Part shown: positions 26,710-34,656 of the stretch, in pieces
Numbering within the stretch: position 1 is the first letter of the stretch
Layout of the letters: each line of letters starts with the position of its first letter
From: Hyphomonadaceae bacterium
GTDB lineage: Bacteria; Pseudomonadota; Alphaproteobacteria; Caulobacterales; Hyphomonadaceae
Length of the DNA: 64,000 nt
Direction of reading: 5' to 3'
Assembly: GCA_028285145.1 (NCBI GenBank)
Contig: JANQQC010000045.1
Span: 1 to 64,000 of the forward strand
Position numbers and translations under genes: made by a program
Notes under the pieces: generated by a model
Databases searched by the model: none
What the model was told of the DNA's origin: nothing
The model's input: only the letters and a program-made list of their open reading frames with translations

Positions 26710-27606
26710 CTAAGGCTCGAACGGGGCGTCGGGGGCGTTGCGCAAGGTTTCGGAGATATGATGACGCAACTTGCGGGTCAGATCGACGGCGTCGCCCTTG
26801 AAGGTCTCCGGAGAGATGAGAGGCCCGAACGTCATCTCGAAAGAGGAGCGCTTCTTGTTCAGAAGCTCATGGAAGAGGGTGATGTCGCGAAGCTCGCCGT
26901 TCAGCTTCGACAGGGTGTAGAACAGCTTCGAGTTCCGCGCGTCCAGATTCAGCGGGATGACGGGAGCCTTCTGTTTCCGCGCGAGGCCGACCGCGGTTGA
27001 GAACCACTCCTGCTCGGTCAGCTTCCCATCGATCATCTTGGCGAGCTTGCCCGATGGGAAGATGACCACGCATTTCTCCTCGGCGAAGGCTTCACCTGCC
27101 AGCCGCAGGGTTTCCCGCGTCTTGGCGGGCGAGCGCTTCTCCATCACCCATTCAACAGGAATGACCACATCGCCGAACCTGGGGTTTACACGCATCGCGT
27201 CAGCATTCGCGAAGAATACGACATCCTTGCGCACGGCCGTTAGGGCCTCCCAGACAGCAACGCCATCGGCGAGGCCGGTAGGGTGGTTCGCGATGACAAC
27301 GGTACGCCCTGTTTCCGGGACCCGGCCGAGATTCTGTGTCGTAATCCGGAAATCGAGCGCCTGAGCTAGAAAATCGAAGGAATCGGCCCCTGACATGTGA
27401 GACAGGTCATCGGCCATGCGCCGGGCTTTGTCGTAACCCAGCATGCTGTAGAGGACCGGCCTGACCACTGGCCACGTCCAGTGTTCGGAAAAGGACGGGC
27501 AGCGCTCCTCGATGAGAACGTCCACGATATGTGCGTCAGAAGCCGGCTCAGCACTGAGAAAGGCCGATTGTCTCGGCGCAGGCGCGGCGATGGACTCTTC
27601 TGCCAT
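26710..27606 (-). CDS. Lysophospholipid acyltransferase family protein
   Basis: The 298-residue protein shows a PlsC-like core. The block VVIANHPTGLADGVAVWEAL carries the catalytic His/Asp pair with five residues between them rather than four. FANADAMRVNPRFGDVVIPVEW follows, then VVIFPSGKLAK (the FPEG equivalent) and PVIPLNLDARNS. The NHPTG-ADG variant is typical of a distinct group of putative acyltransferases related to hemolysin-like or ornithine-lipid enzymes. The start at 27606 follows GGGGAG. The acyl acceptor is unknown. Confidence 0.82.
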   Translation of the reverse strand: MAEESIAAPAPRQSAFLSAEPASDAHIVDVLIEERCPSFSEHWTWPVVRPVLYSMLGYDKARRMADDLSHMSGADSFDFLAQALDFRITTQNLGRVPETGRTVVIANHPTGLADGVAVWEALTAVRKDVVFFANADAMRVNPRFGDVVIPVEWVMEKRSPAKTRETLRLAGEAFAEEKCVVIFPSGKLAKMIDGKLTEQEWFSTAVGLARKQKAPVIPLNLDARNSKLFYTLSKLNGELRDITLFHELLNKKRSSFEMTFGPLISPETFKGDAVDLTRKLRHHISETLRNAPDAPFEP

Positions 27607-27857
27607 TTGGCTCCCCTGAACCGATATCTGGTCCTGAATAAGACAGAACGCAGGCCTTATTCTTCGTAACACTTAGCTTAGCATGAACGGTGCCGCCCGA
27701 CGCCACCCTGCGAAACACATGCCCGGATAAGGCGAGAAAGATGCAAATTTAAACACCTTGGTCACTTTCACTTTACCAAGCCGAAACACCCGCATGCGAA
27801 AGTCGCCTCCACAGAGACAACCGGGGCAACGACCCCGACAGTAAAAAGGCGGAAGCA
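27607..27857. other. Intergenic region with inverted repeat, no gene seen
   Basis: These 251 bases separate divergent starts. CTTGGT (27757-27762) and ACCAAG (27775-27780) form an inverted repeat with a 12-base spacer, about 80 bases before the receiver gene. A short CGGGG/CCCCG hairpin lies at 27822-27837. The region is richer in A and T than its neighbours and probably holds both promoters. I see no open frame worth calling. Confidence 0.4.
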
Positions 27858-28292
27858 ATGAAGGTACTTTGGGTCGAGGATCATGCGCCGGTATGCGACA
27901 TGCTGACGATCGCCGCCGACAAGGCCGCGCGAAATCGCGTTCAGGTCGACCTCGTCATTGCAAATACGCTGATGGAGGCTGAGCGCCGCCTGCGTCTGGA
28001 GCGGTTCGATCTCGTTGTCCTGGACCTGACGCTGCCCGACAGTTTCGATGCTGACATGACGATTGCCCGGGTCGCCAATATGGGCAAACACCGCATCGCT
28101 GTTGTGTCCGGCAGCGAGGAACGCGATGCTGCCGTTGAGACCGCGCTTGGCTGCAATTGCAACATCTCGCCGGAAGCTGTCTCCAAGGCGAGCGTGCCGT
28201 TCAACCGTTTCATCCAGCGTCCGGACGCGTTTGAGGATTTCCTCTTCGATTTTATGCCGGCCGCAGGTGCAGCGTCGGTCCGCGCGGCTTAA
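27858..28292 (+). CDS. Single-domain response-regulator-like protein
   Basis: The 144-residue protein is a stand-alone receiver domain. It has VLWVEDH (acidic pocket), FDLVVLDLTLPDS with the phospho-accepting Asp at about residue 56, and IAVVSGSEE with the Ser of the switch position. The usual KP loop on strand five is not there: the corresponding stretch reads GCNCNISPEAVSKASVPFNRFI, with a Cys pair and only a displaced Lys. No output domain is present and no kinase gene is adjacent. It may be a phosphate sink, an adaptor or a degenerate receiver. Confidence 0.85.
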   Translation: MKVLWVEDHAPVCDMLTIAADKAARNRVQVDLVIANTLMEAERRLRLERFDLVVLDLTLPDSFDADMTIARVANMGKHRIAVVSGSEERDAAVETALGCNCNISPEAVSKASVPFNRFIQRPDAFEDFLFDFMPAAGAASVRAA

Positions 28293-28297
28293 AGACT

Positions 28298-29227
28298 TCA
28301 GTCGAAAACAGACCAGCCAGCCGCCTTTGCGAAATGCTCCAGCGCGGCTGATCCTGCGAGAGACGTCCCCGCCTTGTTGAGCCCGGGTGACCAGGCCGCG
28401 ATCGCGCCGCGTCCCGGAGCGATAGCGAGAATCCCACCACCAACACCGCTCTTTCCCGGCAGGCCGACGCGGAAGGCAAACTCGCCGGAATTGTCATAGT
28501 GACCACAGGTCATCATCACGGCATTGATCCGCCGGCATCGTTCTTCGGAGATAATCTGGGCACCCGTCTTCGGGTCGCGTCCATTGCATGCGAGAAATAG
28601 CCCGGCCTGCGCCAGCTGACGGCAGGAGAGGGACAGGGCGCACTGGCGGAAATAGGCCCCGAGAGCTGTTTCCACCGGCTGGGTCAGGTTGTCGAAGGCT
28701 GCCATGAAGTGCGCAAGGCTGCGATTGCGCGCCCCGGCCTTGGCTTCGGACTGGGCGACCTCTTCGTCGATCTCAATCGTGTCATCGACCGCCCGCTCGC
28801 GGAGGAAGCCGACAAGCTCGGCGATGGTCTCCTCGGTGGATCGATCGCCGATCAGCCGGTCGGTCACTGCAATCGCACCTGCATTGATAAGAGGATTGCG
28901 TGGCCGCCCGTTCTCGCTCTCCAGCTGGACAATCGAGTTGAAAGCCGTGCCTGAAGGTTCGCGTCCGACACAAGACCAGAGCGCGTCGCTGGTTCGCTCC
29001 AGTGCGAGAGCGAGGGTGAACACCTTCGAGACAGACTGGATCGAGAAGGGCGTGTCGGCGTCCCCGGCTGTGTGGCAGACCCCATCGGTTGTGGCGACGG
29101 CGAGTCCGATCTGGTTGGGATCCACTTTGGCAAGGGCCGGGATGTAGTCGGCAACCGTCCCCTCACCGCACCGGGGCTTCGCGGCGGCCAGCGCGGCATC
29201 TACCATCTCACTCATCGTATCGGCCAT
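28298..29227 (-). CDS. glsA: Glutaminase
   Basis: This enzyme hydrolyses glutamine to glutamate and ammonia using a serine-beta-lactamase-like fold. The 309-residue protein has the catalytic S-x-x-K in FSIQSVSKVF, plus EPSGTAFNSI, RPRNPLINAGAI, NRSLAHFM, the MMTCGHYDNSGEFAFRVGLPGKSGVGGG block, and a SPGLNKAGTSLAG C terminus. These are all B-type glutaminase features. The ATG at 29227 has a GAGGG site about ten bases away. It is convergent with the receiver gene, five bases apart. Confidence 0.95.
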   Translation of the reverse strand: MADTMSEMVDAALAAAKPRCGEGTVADYIPALAKVDPNQIGLAVATTDGVCHTAGDADTPFSIQSVSKVFTLALALERTSDALWSCVGREPSGTAFNSIVQLESENGRPRNPLINAGAIAVTDRLIGDRSTEETIAELVGFLRERAVDDTIEIDEEVAQSEAKAGARNRSLAHFMAAFDNLTQPVETALGAYFRQCALSLSCRQLAQAGLFLACNGRDPKTGAQIISEERCRRINAVMMTCGHYDNSGEFAFRVGLPGKSGVGGGILAIAPGRGAIAAWSPGLNKAGTSLAGSAALEHFAKAAGWSVFD

Positions 29228-29360
29228 CAGGCACACCCTCTGATGCTGTTCTTGTTTTCCGTGTCGTGTCCGGGATTTGGCCGCCTGTCCAGCAGCAGGG
29301 TCTTGCCCCCGGCATCGCTTTCCGGCATTTCGCAAGTCAGCTGCCCGGGTCTGACTGTAT

Positions 29361-29972
29361 ATGGATATGCTATCCGCTGCGCCGGTGACGGTGATTCTCA
29401 TCGCGATCAATGTTGTCGCGAGCCTTTACGCCTTCGCAAACCAGGACTTCCTCGAGGAGAACACCTTCCATGTCGGGCCCGTCCGAGCCGGACAGTGGGG
29501 CCGGATGCTGACCTCCGGCTTCCTGCATGTGAACATGATTCACCTGTTCCTGAACATGTTCGTCCTTTTCCAGTTCGGCCCACCGATTGAGGGATATATC
29601 GGCACCGTGAACTACAGCCTGCTCTACTTTGCATCGCTGCTGGGCGGGAATGTCTGGGCGCTGCTCGATAACTGGAAGAAGCTGGAGTATCGCGCCGTTG
29701 GAGCCTCGGGCGCGATTTCAGGTGTCATCGCCTCGTTCTGCCTCTTCCTCCCGACCGTGACGCTCTGGCTATTTGCAATCATCCCGATGCCGGCCCTGCT
29801 GCTGCTTGTGCTTCTGCTGGCAGGGAGCGCGTATTTTTCGACCCGGCCCAACACCATCATCGGTCATGAGGCCCATTTTGGTGGCGCGCTTGCTGGAGCG
29901 GTCGTGACGCTGATGGTTGCGCCCTATGCCTGGGGCCGCTTCATGGAGGCTCTGACGGGGTATCTGGGCTAG
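29361..29972 (+). CDS. Rhomboid-family intramembrane serine protease
   Basis: The 203-residue protein has six membrane segments. The catalytic Ser is in VGASGAISGVIASF and the catalytic His in HEAHFGGALAGA. The loop-1 WGRMLTSGFLHVNMIHLFLNM (first 20 residues given by WGRMLTSGFLHVNMIHLFLN) carries the HxxxxHLxxN element. Cleavage is within the membrane; substrates are unknown. It ends one base before zapE, so the two genes are probably co-transcribed. Confidence 0.93.
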   Translation: MDMLSAAPVTVILIAINVVASLYAFANQDFLEENTFHVGPVRAGQWGRMLTSGFLHVNMIHLFLNMFVLFQFGPPIEGYIGTVNYSLLYFASLLGGNVWALLDNWKKLEYRAVGASGAISGVIASFCLFLPTVTLWLFAIIPMPALLLLVLLLAGSAYFSTRPNTIIGHEAHFGGALAGAVVTLMVAPYAWGRFMEALTGYLG

Positions 29973-29973
29973 C

Positions 29974-31104
29974 ATGGTCGACATCTCATCCAGATATCAG
30001 GCCCGCATCGCCACTGGCGCGCTTACCCCCGATCCGGCGCAGGCAAGGGCCGTCGCCGCCCTGGATGATCTTGCAACACGCCTGCGGCACCGTGGAGGAG
30101 GATTCTTCTCAAAACCAAAGCCCGTGCGCGGCCTCTACATGTGGGGCGGGGTCGGGCGCGGGAAGTCCATGCTAATGGATCTGTTCTTTGCCGAAGCCGC
30201 GATCGAACAAAAACGGCGTGTCCACTTCCACGCCTTCATGGCGGGCGTCCACGATATGCTGGCCGACTGGCGCGCCATGGATGAGAGCGCCCGCCGCAAG
30301 TCACCCTGGCGGGTGAAAGGGGCAGGGGATGATCCCATTGCGCCCGCCGCGAAGAAGATCGCCAGCGAAGCGCAACTTCTCTGCTTCGATGAGTTCCAGG
30401 TAACGCAGATTGCCGATGCGATGATCCTGTCACGCCTGTTCGAAGCGCTGTTCGATCGCGGCGTGACTGTGGTGGCGACGTCCAATCGTCATCCGGACGA
30501 ACTCTACAAAAATGGGATCAACCGCGAGCTGTTCACGCCCTTTATCGATTTGCTGAAGGATCGCTGCGATATCCATGAGCTGGCTTCGGACCGGGACTAC
30601 CGGCTGGAGCGACTGACGGAAGCCCCGGTCTGGCATTCCCCGCTTGGGCCAAAAGCGACCGCCGCCATGGATCGGGCCTGGGAGCGCCTGACCCTCGGCG
30701 CGGATCCGCAGGCTTGCGAGCTGACGATCAAAGGACGCAAACTGATGGTCTCGCGCGAAGCAGCCGGCGTGGCGCGGTTCACCTTCGAGGAGCTGTGCGC
30801 CCGCCCGCTCGGTGCGTCCGACTATCTGATGATCGCGGCGACCTTTCACACGCTTATGCTGGAAGATGTCCCGGTTCTCGGCCCGCACAAGCGCGATCAG
30901 GCAGCTCGGTTCGTCTCCCTGATCGATGCGCTTTATGAATCGAAGACCAAGCTTGTCGTCTCGTCTGATGCCGAACCGGAAGCTTTGTATCCGTCCGGGG
31001 ATGGCAGCTTCGAATTCCAGCGCACCGCCAGCCGGCTGCATGAAATGCGAAGCGATGACTACATCGCGGCCGAGCGTGAGATGCTGGTTCCCGACGATCG
31101 CTGA
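29974..31104 (+). CDS. zapE: Cell division protein ZapE (AFG1-like ATPase)
   Basis: ZapE is an FtsZ-associated ATPase of the AFG1 family. The 376-residue protein has Walker A GGVGRGKSMLMDLFF, RRVHFHAFM, Walker B LLCFDEFQVTQIADAMIL, the sensor-like VVATSNRHPDELYKNGINRE and the C-terminal SDYLMIAATFHTLMLEDVP. These are standard for the family. It follows the rhomboid gene immediately. The length fits bacterial ZapE. Confidence 0.94.
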   Translation: MVDISSRYQARIATGALTPDPAQARAVAALDDLATRLRHRGGGFFSKPKPVRGLYMWGGVGRGKSMLMDLFFAEAAIEQKRRVHFHAFMAGVHDMLADWRAMDESARRKSPWRVKGAGDDPIAPAAKKIASEAQLLCFDEFQVTQIADAMILSRLFEALFDRGVTVVATSNRHPDELYKNGINRELFTPFIDLLKDRCDIHELASDRDYRLERLTEAPVWHSPLGPKATAAMDRAWERLTLGADPQACELTIKGRKLMVSREAAGVARFTFEELCARPLGASDYLMIAATFHTLMLEDVPVLGPHKRDQAARFVSLIDALYESKTKLVVSSDAEPEALYPSGDGSFEFQRTASRLHEMRSDDYIAAEREMLVPDDR

Positions 31105-31158
31105 GCTTGCGCGGTCATGCCGCCATGTTAGCGTTCAGCCATAAAACTGGAGGGAACC

Positions 31159-31947
31159 ATGAAGCGTCTATTGTCCGCCGGCCTTTTGGTCATGGCGGTG
31201 TCGGCCTGCGCCGTTCAACCTGAAGCGCAGGAGCTGTCCGCGCCGGTCGAGGCCGAAACAGCGATGCCCGCCATCACAATCTATCATCTGGAAGGGCGTC
31301 GTTCTGAGCGCGTTGTCTGGCTCATGGAAGAGCTGGAGCTTCCCTATGAGCTGAAATTCGTGCGGGGCGATCTTGGCGCATCGATGCAGCTTGTCCGGGA
31401 TCTCGGTCATGGCATGCCAATGGTGCCGACCGTGACCTATGGGGACCAGATCCTCGTGGAGTCCGGGGCGATTATCGATGTGATCCTGACCCGGCATGCG
31501 CCGGACCAGCTCTTGCCTGCGATCGACAGTCCGTATTACCCGCACTATGTGAAATGGATGCATTATGCGGAAGGTTCGCTTTCCGCGCGTCTGTTCAGCG
31601 ACTATCGCGCCTGGCGGATTAATCCGCCGACTGAGCGCTCGCCGCTCGTGGATAGCGAAAATGTTGTTCAGTATGCTGAAGATTATCTCGCTGAAAACCC
31701 GTGGTTCGGTGGGCCTGAATTCTCTGCCGCCGACATCATGATGACCTTCCCGCTGAATGTTGCGACAGGCCTCAACCTCGTTGATTCAGAGCAGTTTCCC
31801 AACGTGGCGGAGTGGAAGACCCGGATCGAGGCGCGTCCGGCCTATCAGCGCATGCTCGCCAAGGCGCGCCCTGACGGGATGATCGGCAGTCTGCCCCCGG
31901 TTCAGCATCCGCCATCCGACAAGCGCGCGACTTTTCCGGGCCGCTAA
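31159..31947 (+). CDS. Glutathione S-transferase domain on a lipoprotein signal peptide
   Basis: The first 17 residues form a lipoprotein signal ending VSAC, with Ala at +2, which favours the outer membrane. After an acidic linker, residue 37 onward is a full GST: AITIYHLEGRRSERVVWLMEEL, then MVPTVTYGDQILVESGAI (cis-Pro and the ES glutathione contact), then a helical C-terminal domain with FSAADIMMTFPL. GSTs are normally cytoplasmic. An internal ATG at 31264 could give a soluble form. The outer ATG has a GGAGGGAA site, so the lipoprotein is the expected product. Confidence 0.88.
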   Translation: MKRLLSAGLLVMAVSACAVQPEAQELSAPVEAETAMPAITIYHLEGRRSERVVWLMEELELPYELKFVRGDLGASMQLVRDLGHGMPMVPTVTYGDQILVESGAIIDVILTRHAPDQLLPAIDSPYYPHYVKWMHYAEGSLSARLFSDYRAWRINPPTERSPLVDSENVVQYAEDYLAENPWFGGPEFSAADIMMTFPLNVATGLNLVDSEQFPNVAEWKTRIEARPAYQRMLAKARPDGMIGSLPPVQHPPSDKRATFPGR

Positions 31948-32036
31948 CCGAAGCAGCTTGCGCCGCTGACAGAATTGCTTAGGTGACGTGCAGGGTCGGC
32001 CAAAAGAGGTCGGCCCTCGCTTCAGTGGAGCAGGTT

Positions 32037-33254
32037 ATGGACAGAGTTCTCATTATTGGTGCCGGCGCGGCAGGATCTGTTGTTGCGAAAAAGTGCGCAA
32101 TGGACCGTGAGACCTTCAAACACATTCATCTGGCTTCGCGCCGGATTGAAAGCTGCGAGAAAGTTGCATCAGAAACGGTGACGCCCATCGAGATCAGCCA
32201 GGTGGACGCCGATGATGTCGAGGCAACAGCCGCGCTGATTGAACAGGTCAAGCCGGACCTCGTGATCAATATGGCGCTGCCCTATCAGGACCTACCCATC
32301 ATGGATGCCTGCCTTGAAGCAGGGGCGAATTACATGGACACGGCCAATTACGAACCCCGCGAAGAAGCGAAGTTCGAGTACAAGTGGCAGTGGGCCTATC
32401 AGGATCGTTTCAGAGAGGCCGGCCTGACAGCCATTCTCGGCTGCGGCTTCGACCCCGGGATGACCAATATTTACTGCGCCTACGCCCAGCAGGAAGGACT
32501 GTTTGACGAGATCGAGTATATCGACATCGTCGACTGCAATGCGGGTGATCATGGAAAGACGTTCGCCACGAACTTCAATCCGGAGATCAACCTTCGCGAA
32601 GTCACGCAGGACGGAAAATACTGGAAAAATGGTGATTGGATCGAGATCCCTGCGCTCTCAATCCGCACCATGATCGACTACCCGGAGGTCGGCCCGACCA
32701 TGTCTTACCTGATCTACCACGAGGAAGAGGAATCCCTCGTGAAGCACATCAAGGGCCTTAAGCAGATTCGTTTCTGGATGACCTTTGGCGACGAGTACAT
32801 CAAGCATCTCGATGTGTTCAAAAGCATCGGTCTGATCGGGCTGGAGCCGATCAAGCACAAGGGCATGGACATCATCCCGATCGAGTTTCTCCGGGACCTT
32901 CTGCCCGTGCCGTCTACGCTGGCTGAGGGCTATACGGGCAAGACTTCGATCGGCGTTATCCTGCGGGGCACGAAGGATGGCCAGCCGGTCACGAAGATGA
33001 TCTACAATGTCTCCGACCATGCGAAGACGAATGAAGAGGTCGGCGCGCAGGCGGTGTCCTATACGACCGGCGTGCCCCCCGTCTCCGGTGCGAAGATGTT
33101 CTTCGACGGCGTCTGGTCAGGGACCGGCGTGTTCAATGTTGAACAGTTCCCGGCCAAGCCATTTCTTGAAGATGTATCGGAGCGGGGCCTGCCCTTTCAC
33201 GTGAAGGATGTTTCTGCGAACGATCAAGCCGCACTCTTCGATGTGGACACCTAG
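32037..33254 (+). CDS. Carboxynorspermidine/carboxyspermidine dehydrogenase
   Basis: This saccharopine-dehydrogenase-like enzyme condenses aspartate semialdehyde with a diamine to give carboxy(nor)spermidine. The 405-residue protein has an N-terminal VLIIGAGAAGSVVAKKCA dinucleotide loop, VINMALPYQDLPIMDACLEAG, LGCGFDPGMTNIYCAYA and the C-terminal PPVSGAKMFFDGVWSGTGVFN. All of these are typical of the family. GGAG lies eight bases before ATG 32037. The partner decarboxylase gene is 1.4 kb downstream on the same strand, with three minus-strand genes between. Confidence 0.93.
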   Translation: MDRVLIIGAGAAGSVVAKKCAMDRETFKHIHLASRRIESCEKVASETVTPIEISQVDADDVEATAALIEQVKPDLVINMALPYQDLPIMDACLEAGANYMDTANYEPREEAKFEYKWQWAYQDRFREAGLTAILGCGFDPGMTNIYCAYAQQEGLFDEIEYIDIVDCNAGDHGKTFATNFNPEINLREVTQDGKYWKNGDWIEIPALSIRTMIDYPEVGPTMSYLIYHEEEESLVKHIKGLKQIRFWMTFGDEYIKHLDVFKSIGLIGLEPIKHKGMDIIPIEFLRDLLPVPSTLAEGYTGKTSIGVILRGTKDGQPVTKMIYNVSDHAKTNEEVGAQAVSYTTGVPPVSGAKMFFDGVWSGTGVFNVEQFPAKPFLEDVSERGLPFHVKDVSANDQAALFDVDT

Positions 33255-33688
33255 CAGCATCCGCCTTCGCTAAGCGGTTTCGGAACATGGGAGGTGATGT
33301 CCCGCTGGTCCTGACCATAGGTCGGGATCGTCTCCATCGAGTGGAACATTTCCCAGATCACGCCCTGAGGGTCGGCCGCCCAGTGCTTGTTGGAGTGCGC
33401 GTAGCAGCAATTGGCACCCGGCTCCGCAAGCGTGGACTGCTCTGCCGACACAAGCGCATTGTTCAACGCTTCGAGGTCTTCGTCGCTGTCGACCTGTATG
33501 CCGACATGATCAACTCCGCGGGTTGCGCCGTCGCGCTGGCTGACGGCAAGATTGATGCGGGGATCATCCAGCATCCATTTCATGTAATCGGGTTTCTCGA
33601 CCGTTGGTTCGATTCCGAACAAGGCCGTGTAGAATCGTTTCGTCGCATCGAGATCGGCGGCGCTAATATGGATATGCAGGCGTTTCAT
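33251..33688 (-). CDS. arsI: ArsI/CadI-type VOC metalloenzyme (C-As lyase family)
   Basis: ArsI is a ferrous dioxygenase that splits carbon from trivalent organoarsenicals. The 145-residue protein has HIHISAADLDATKRFY, GVDHVGIQV with metal His, the defining Cys pair in ANCCYAHSNKHWAADPQG, and IWEMF with the final Glu ligand. A further CC ends the protein. The start overlaps the stop of arsR by four bases, so regulator and enzyme are coupled. CadI (cadmium-induced) is the alternative name for the family. The stop overlaps the convergent dehydrogenase gene by four bases. Confidence 0.92.
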   Translation of the reverse strand: MKRLHIHISAADLDATKRFYTALFGIEPTVEKPDYMKWMLDDPRINLAVSQRDGATRGVDHVGIQVDSDEDLEALNNALVSAEQSTLAEPGANCCYAHSNKHWAADPQGVIWEMFHSMETIPTYGQDQRDITSHVPKPLSEGGCC

Positions 33689-34014
33689 CTAGGCCTCTTG
33701 AGGTGCAGATCTGTCTGGGTTGAAGGGAATACGCCCTTGCAGCAATCCTTGATGAGGAAGCTGTGCAGCGTTCGGATGGCATCGTAGCTCGCGGTCGAGA
33801 CGACCTCTCGGCCGCGCTTTTCCTGCTCGACAAGGCCCGCCTGTGCGAGGGCCTTGAGGTGGTGGGCAAAGGTCGAAGCGGGAACGCCAAGCGAGTCTCT
33901 CAACTGCCCGACCGTCAGCCCGCAGCACCCGGCCTGAACCAGTTTGCGGAGTACTTTCACCCGGTTCTCGTGACCGAGGGCGGCGAATTGGGCGGCGGCG
34001 TTTGCGTCATTCAT
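33685..34014 (-). CDS. arsR: ArsR-family transcriptional repressor
   Basis: The 109-residue winged-helix protein has FAALGHENRVKVLRKLVQAG and the recognition region VPASTFAHHLKALAQAGLVEQ. Cysteines occur as CC in QAGCCGLT and again as DCC near residue 93, where several ArsR subtypes bind trivalent arsenic. The DNA upstream carries an AT-rich inverted repeat fit for its operator. There is no ribosome site before the ATG, only a T-run, so translation may be leaderless or weak. Confidence 0.92.
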   Translation of the reverse strand: MNDANAAAQFAALGHENRVKVLRKLVQAGCCGLTVGQLRDSLGVPASTFAHHLKALAQAGLVEQEKRGREVVSTASYDAIRTLHSFLIKDCCKGVFPSTQTDLHLKRPR

Positions 34015-34022
34015 AAAAAACT

Positions 34023-34046
34023 AAATAACTAGAATTATCGTTATTT
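34023..34046. promoter_or_regulatory. Candidate ArsR operator
   Basis: AAATAAC (34023-34029) and GTTATTT (34040-34046) are a perfect inverted repeat separated by ten bases, eight bases upstream of the arsR start codon. The centre is strikingly AT-rich for this window. Position and symmetry fit autoregulation by ArsR; binding itself is inference. Confidence 0.6.
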
Positions 34047-34087
34047 CAAGACGGCTATGTTATTTTTCCAACGTCGCCCATTAAGCG

Positions 34088-34618
34088 TCAGCCAAGTGGC
34101 TTGCGCATCCTGAAGACGGGAACCGTCGTGCCGTCGGCGCTTTGCGGGGAAATGTCTTCGATCATTTCGTACCCGCAGACTTCATAGAGCGGGCGACCGG
34201 GCGCGGTGGATCCCATCTCCATGGCCTTGAACCCTTCAGCGCGGGCGGCCGCCTCGCCAGCGTTCAGCAAAAGGCGTCCGATCCCTCGCCGCGTGAAGTC
34301 TGGATGGGTGTACATGGCCCGTATCTTTGCCGGTTCCGTACGCGGATCTGCCAATGCATCATCGCGCCCGGCGGTAGCGTCACCGCCATAGAGCGTGCGT
34401 CGTCTCGACCAGCCGCCACATCCGGCAGCCTGCTCACCGGCCATAACGAGGAAATAAGTGCCATCTGCGATCAGCAGGCGGTCGATACCCATGCTCTCGG
34501 TCGAACGGGCGACCTGACGCTCATCGAGAAACTGCGGAAGAATCGCGTCCATTGACGCACGCATGACCTCTTCGATCGCGGGGATGTCGTCGAGCGTGGC
34601 GATGCGAAGATCGAACAT
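34088..34618 (-). CDS. GNAT-family N-acetyltransferase
   Basis: The 176-residue protein has the GNAT core: LRIATLDDIPAIEEVMRAS at the start, AKIRAMYTHPDFTRRGIGRLLL (acetyl-CoA loop RRGIGR) and YEVCGYEMIEDI near the end. The central WSRRRTLYGGD region is substrate-specific and unassigned. The substrate could be an amine, which would fit the polyamine neighbours, but that is conjecture. The start is 38 bases from the divergent nspC start, leaving very little promoter space. Confidence 0.85.
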   Translation of the reverse strand: MFDLRIATLDDIPAIEEVMRASMDAILPQFLDERQVARSTESMGIDRLLIADGTYFLVMAGEQAAGCGGWSRRRTLYGGDATAGRDDALADPRTEPAKIRAMYTHPDFTRRGIGRLLLNAGEAAARAEGFKAMEMGSTAPGRPLYEVCGYEMIEDISPQSADGTTVPVFRMRKPLG

Positions 34619-34656
34619 GGTGCGCCGGTGCCGGTTTCAGGTTAGTCAGCGTCACC

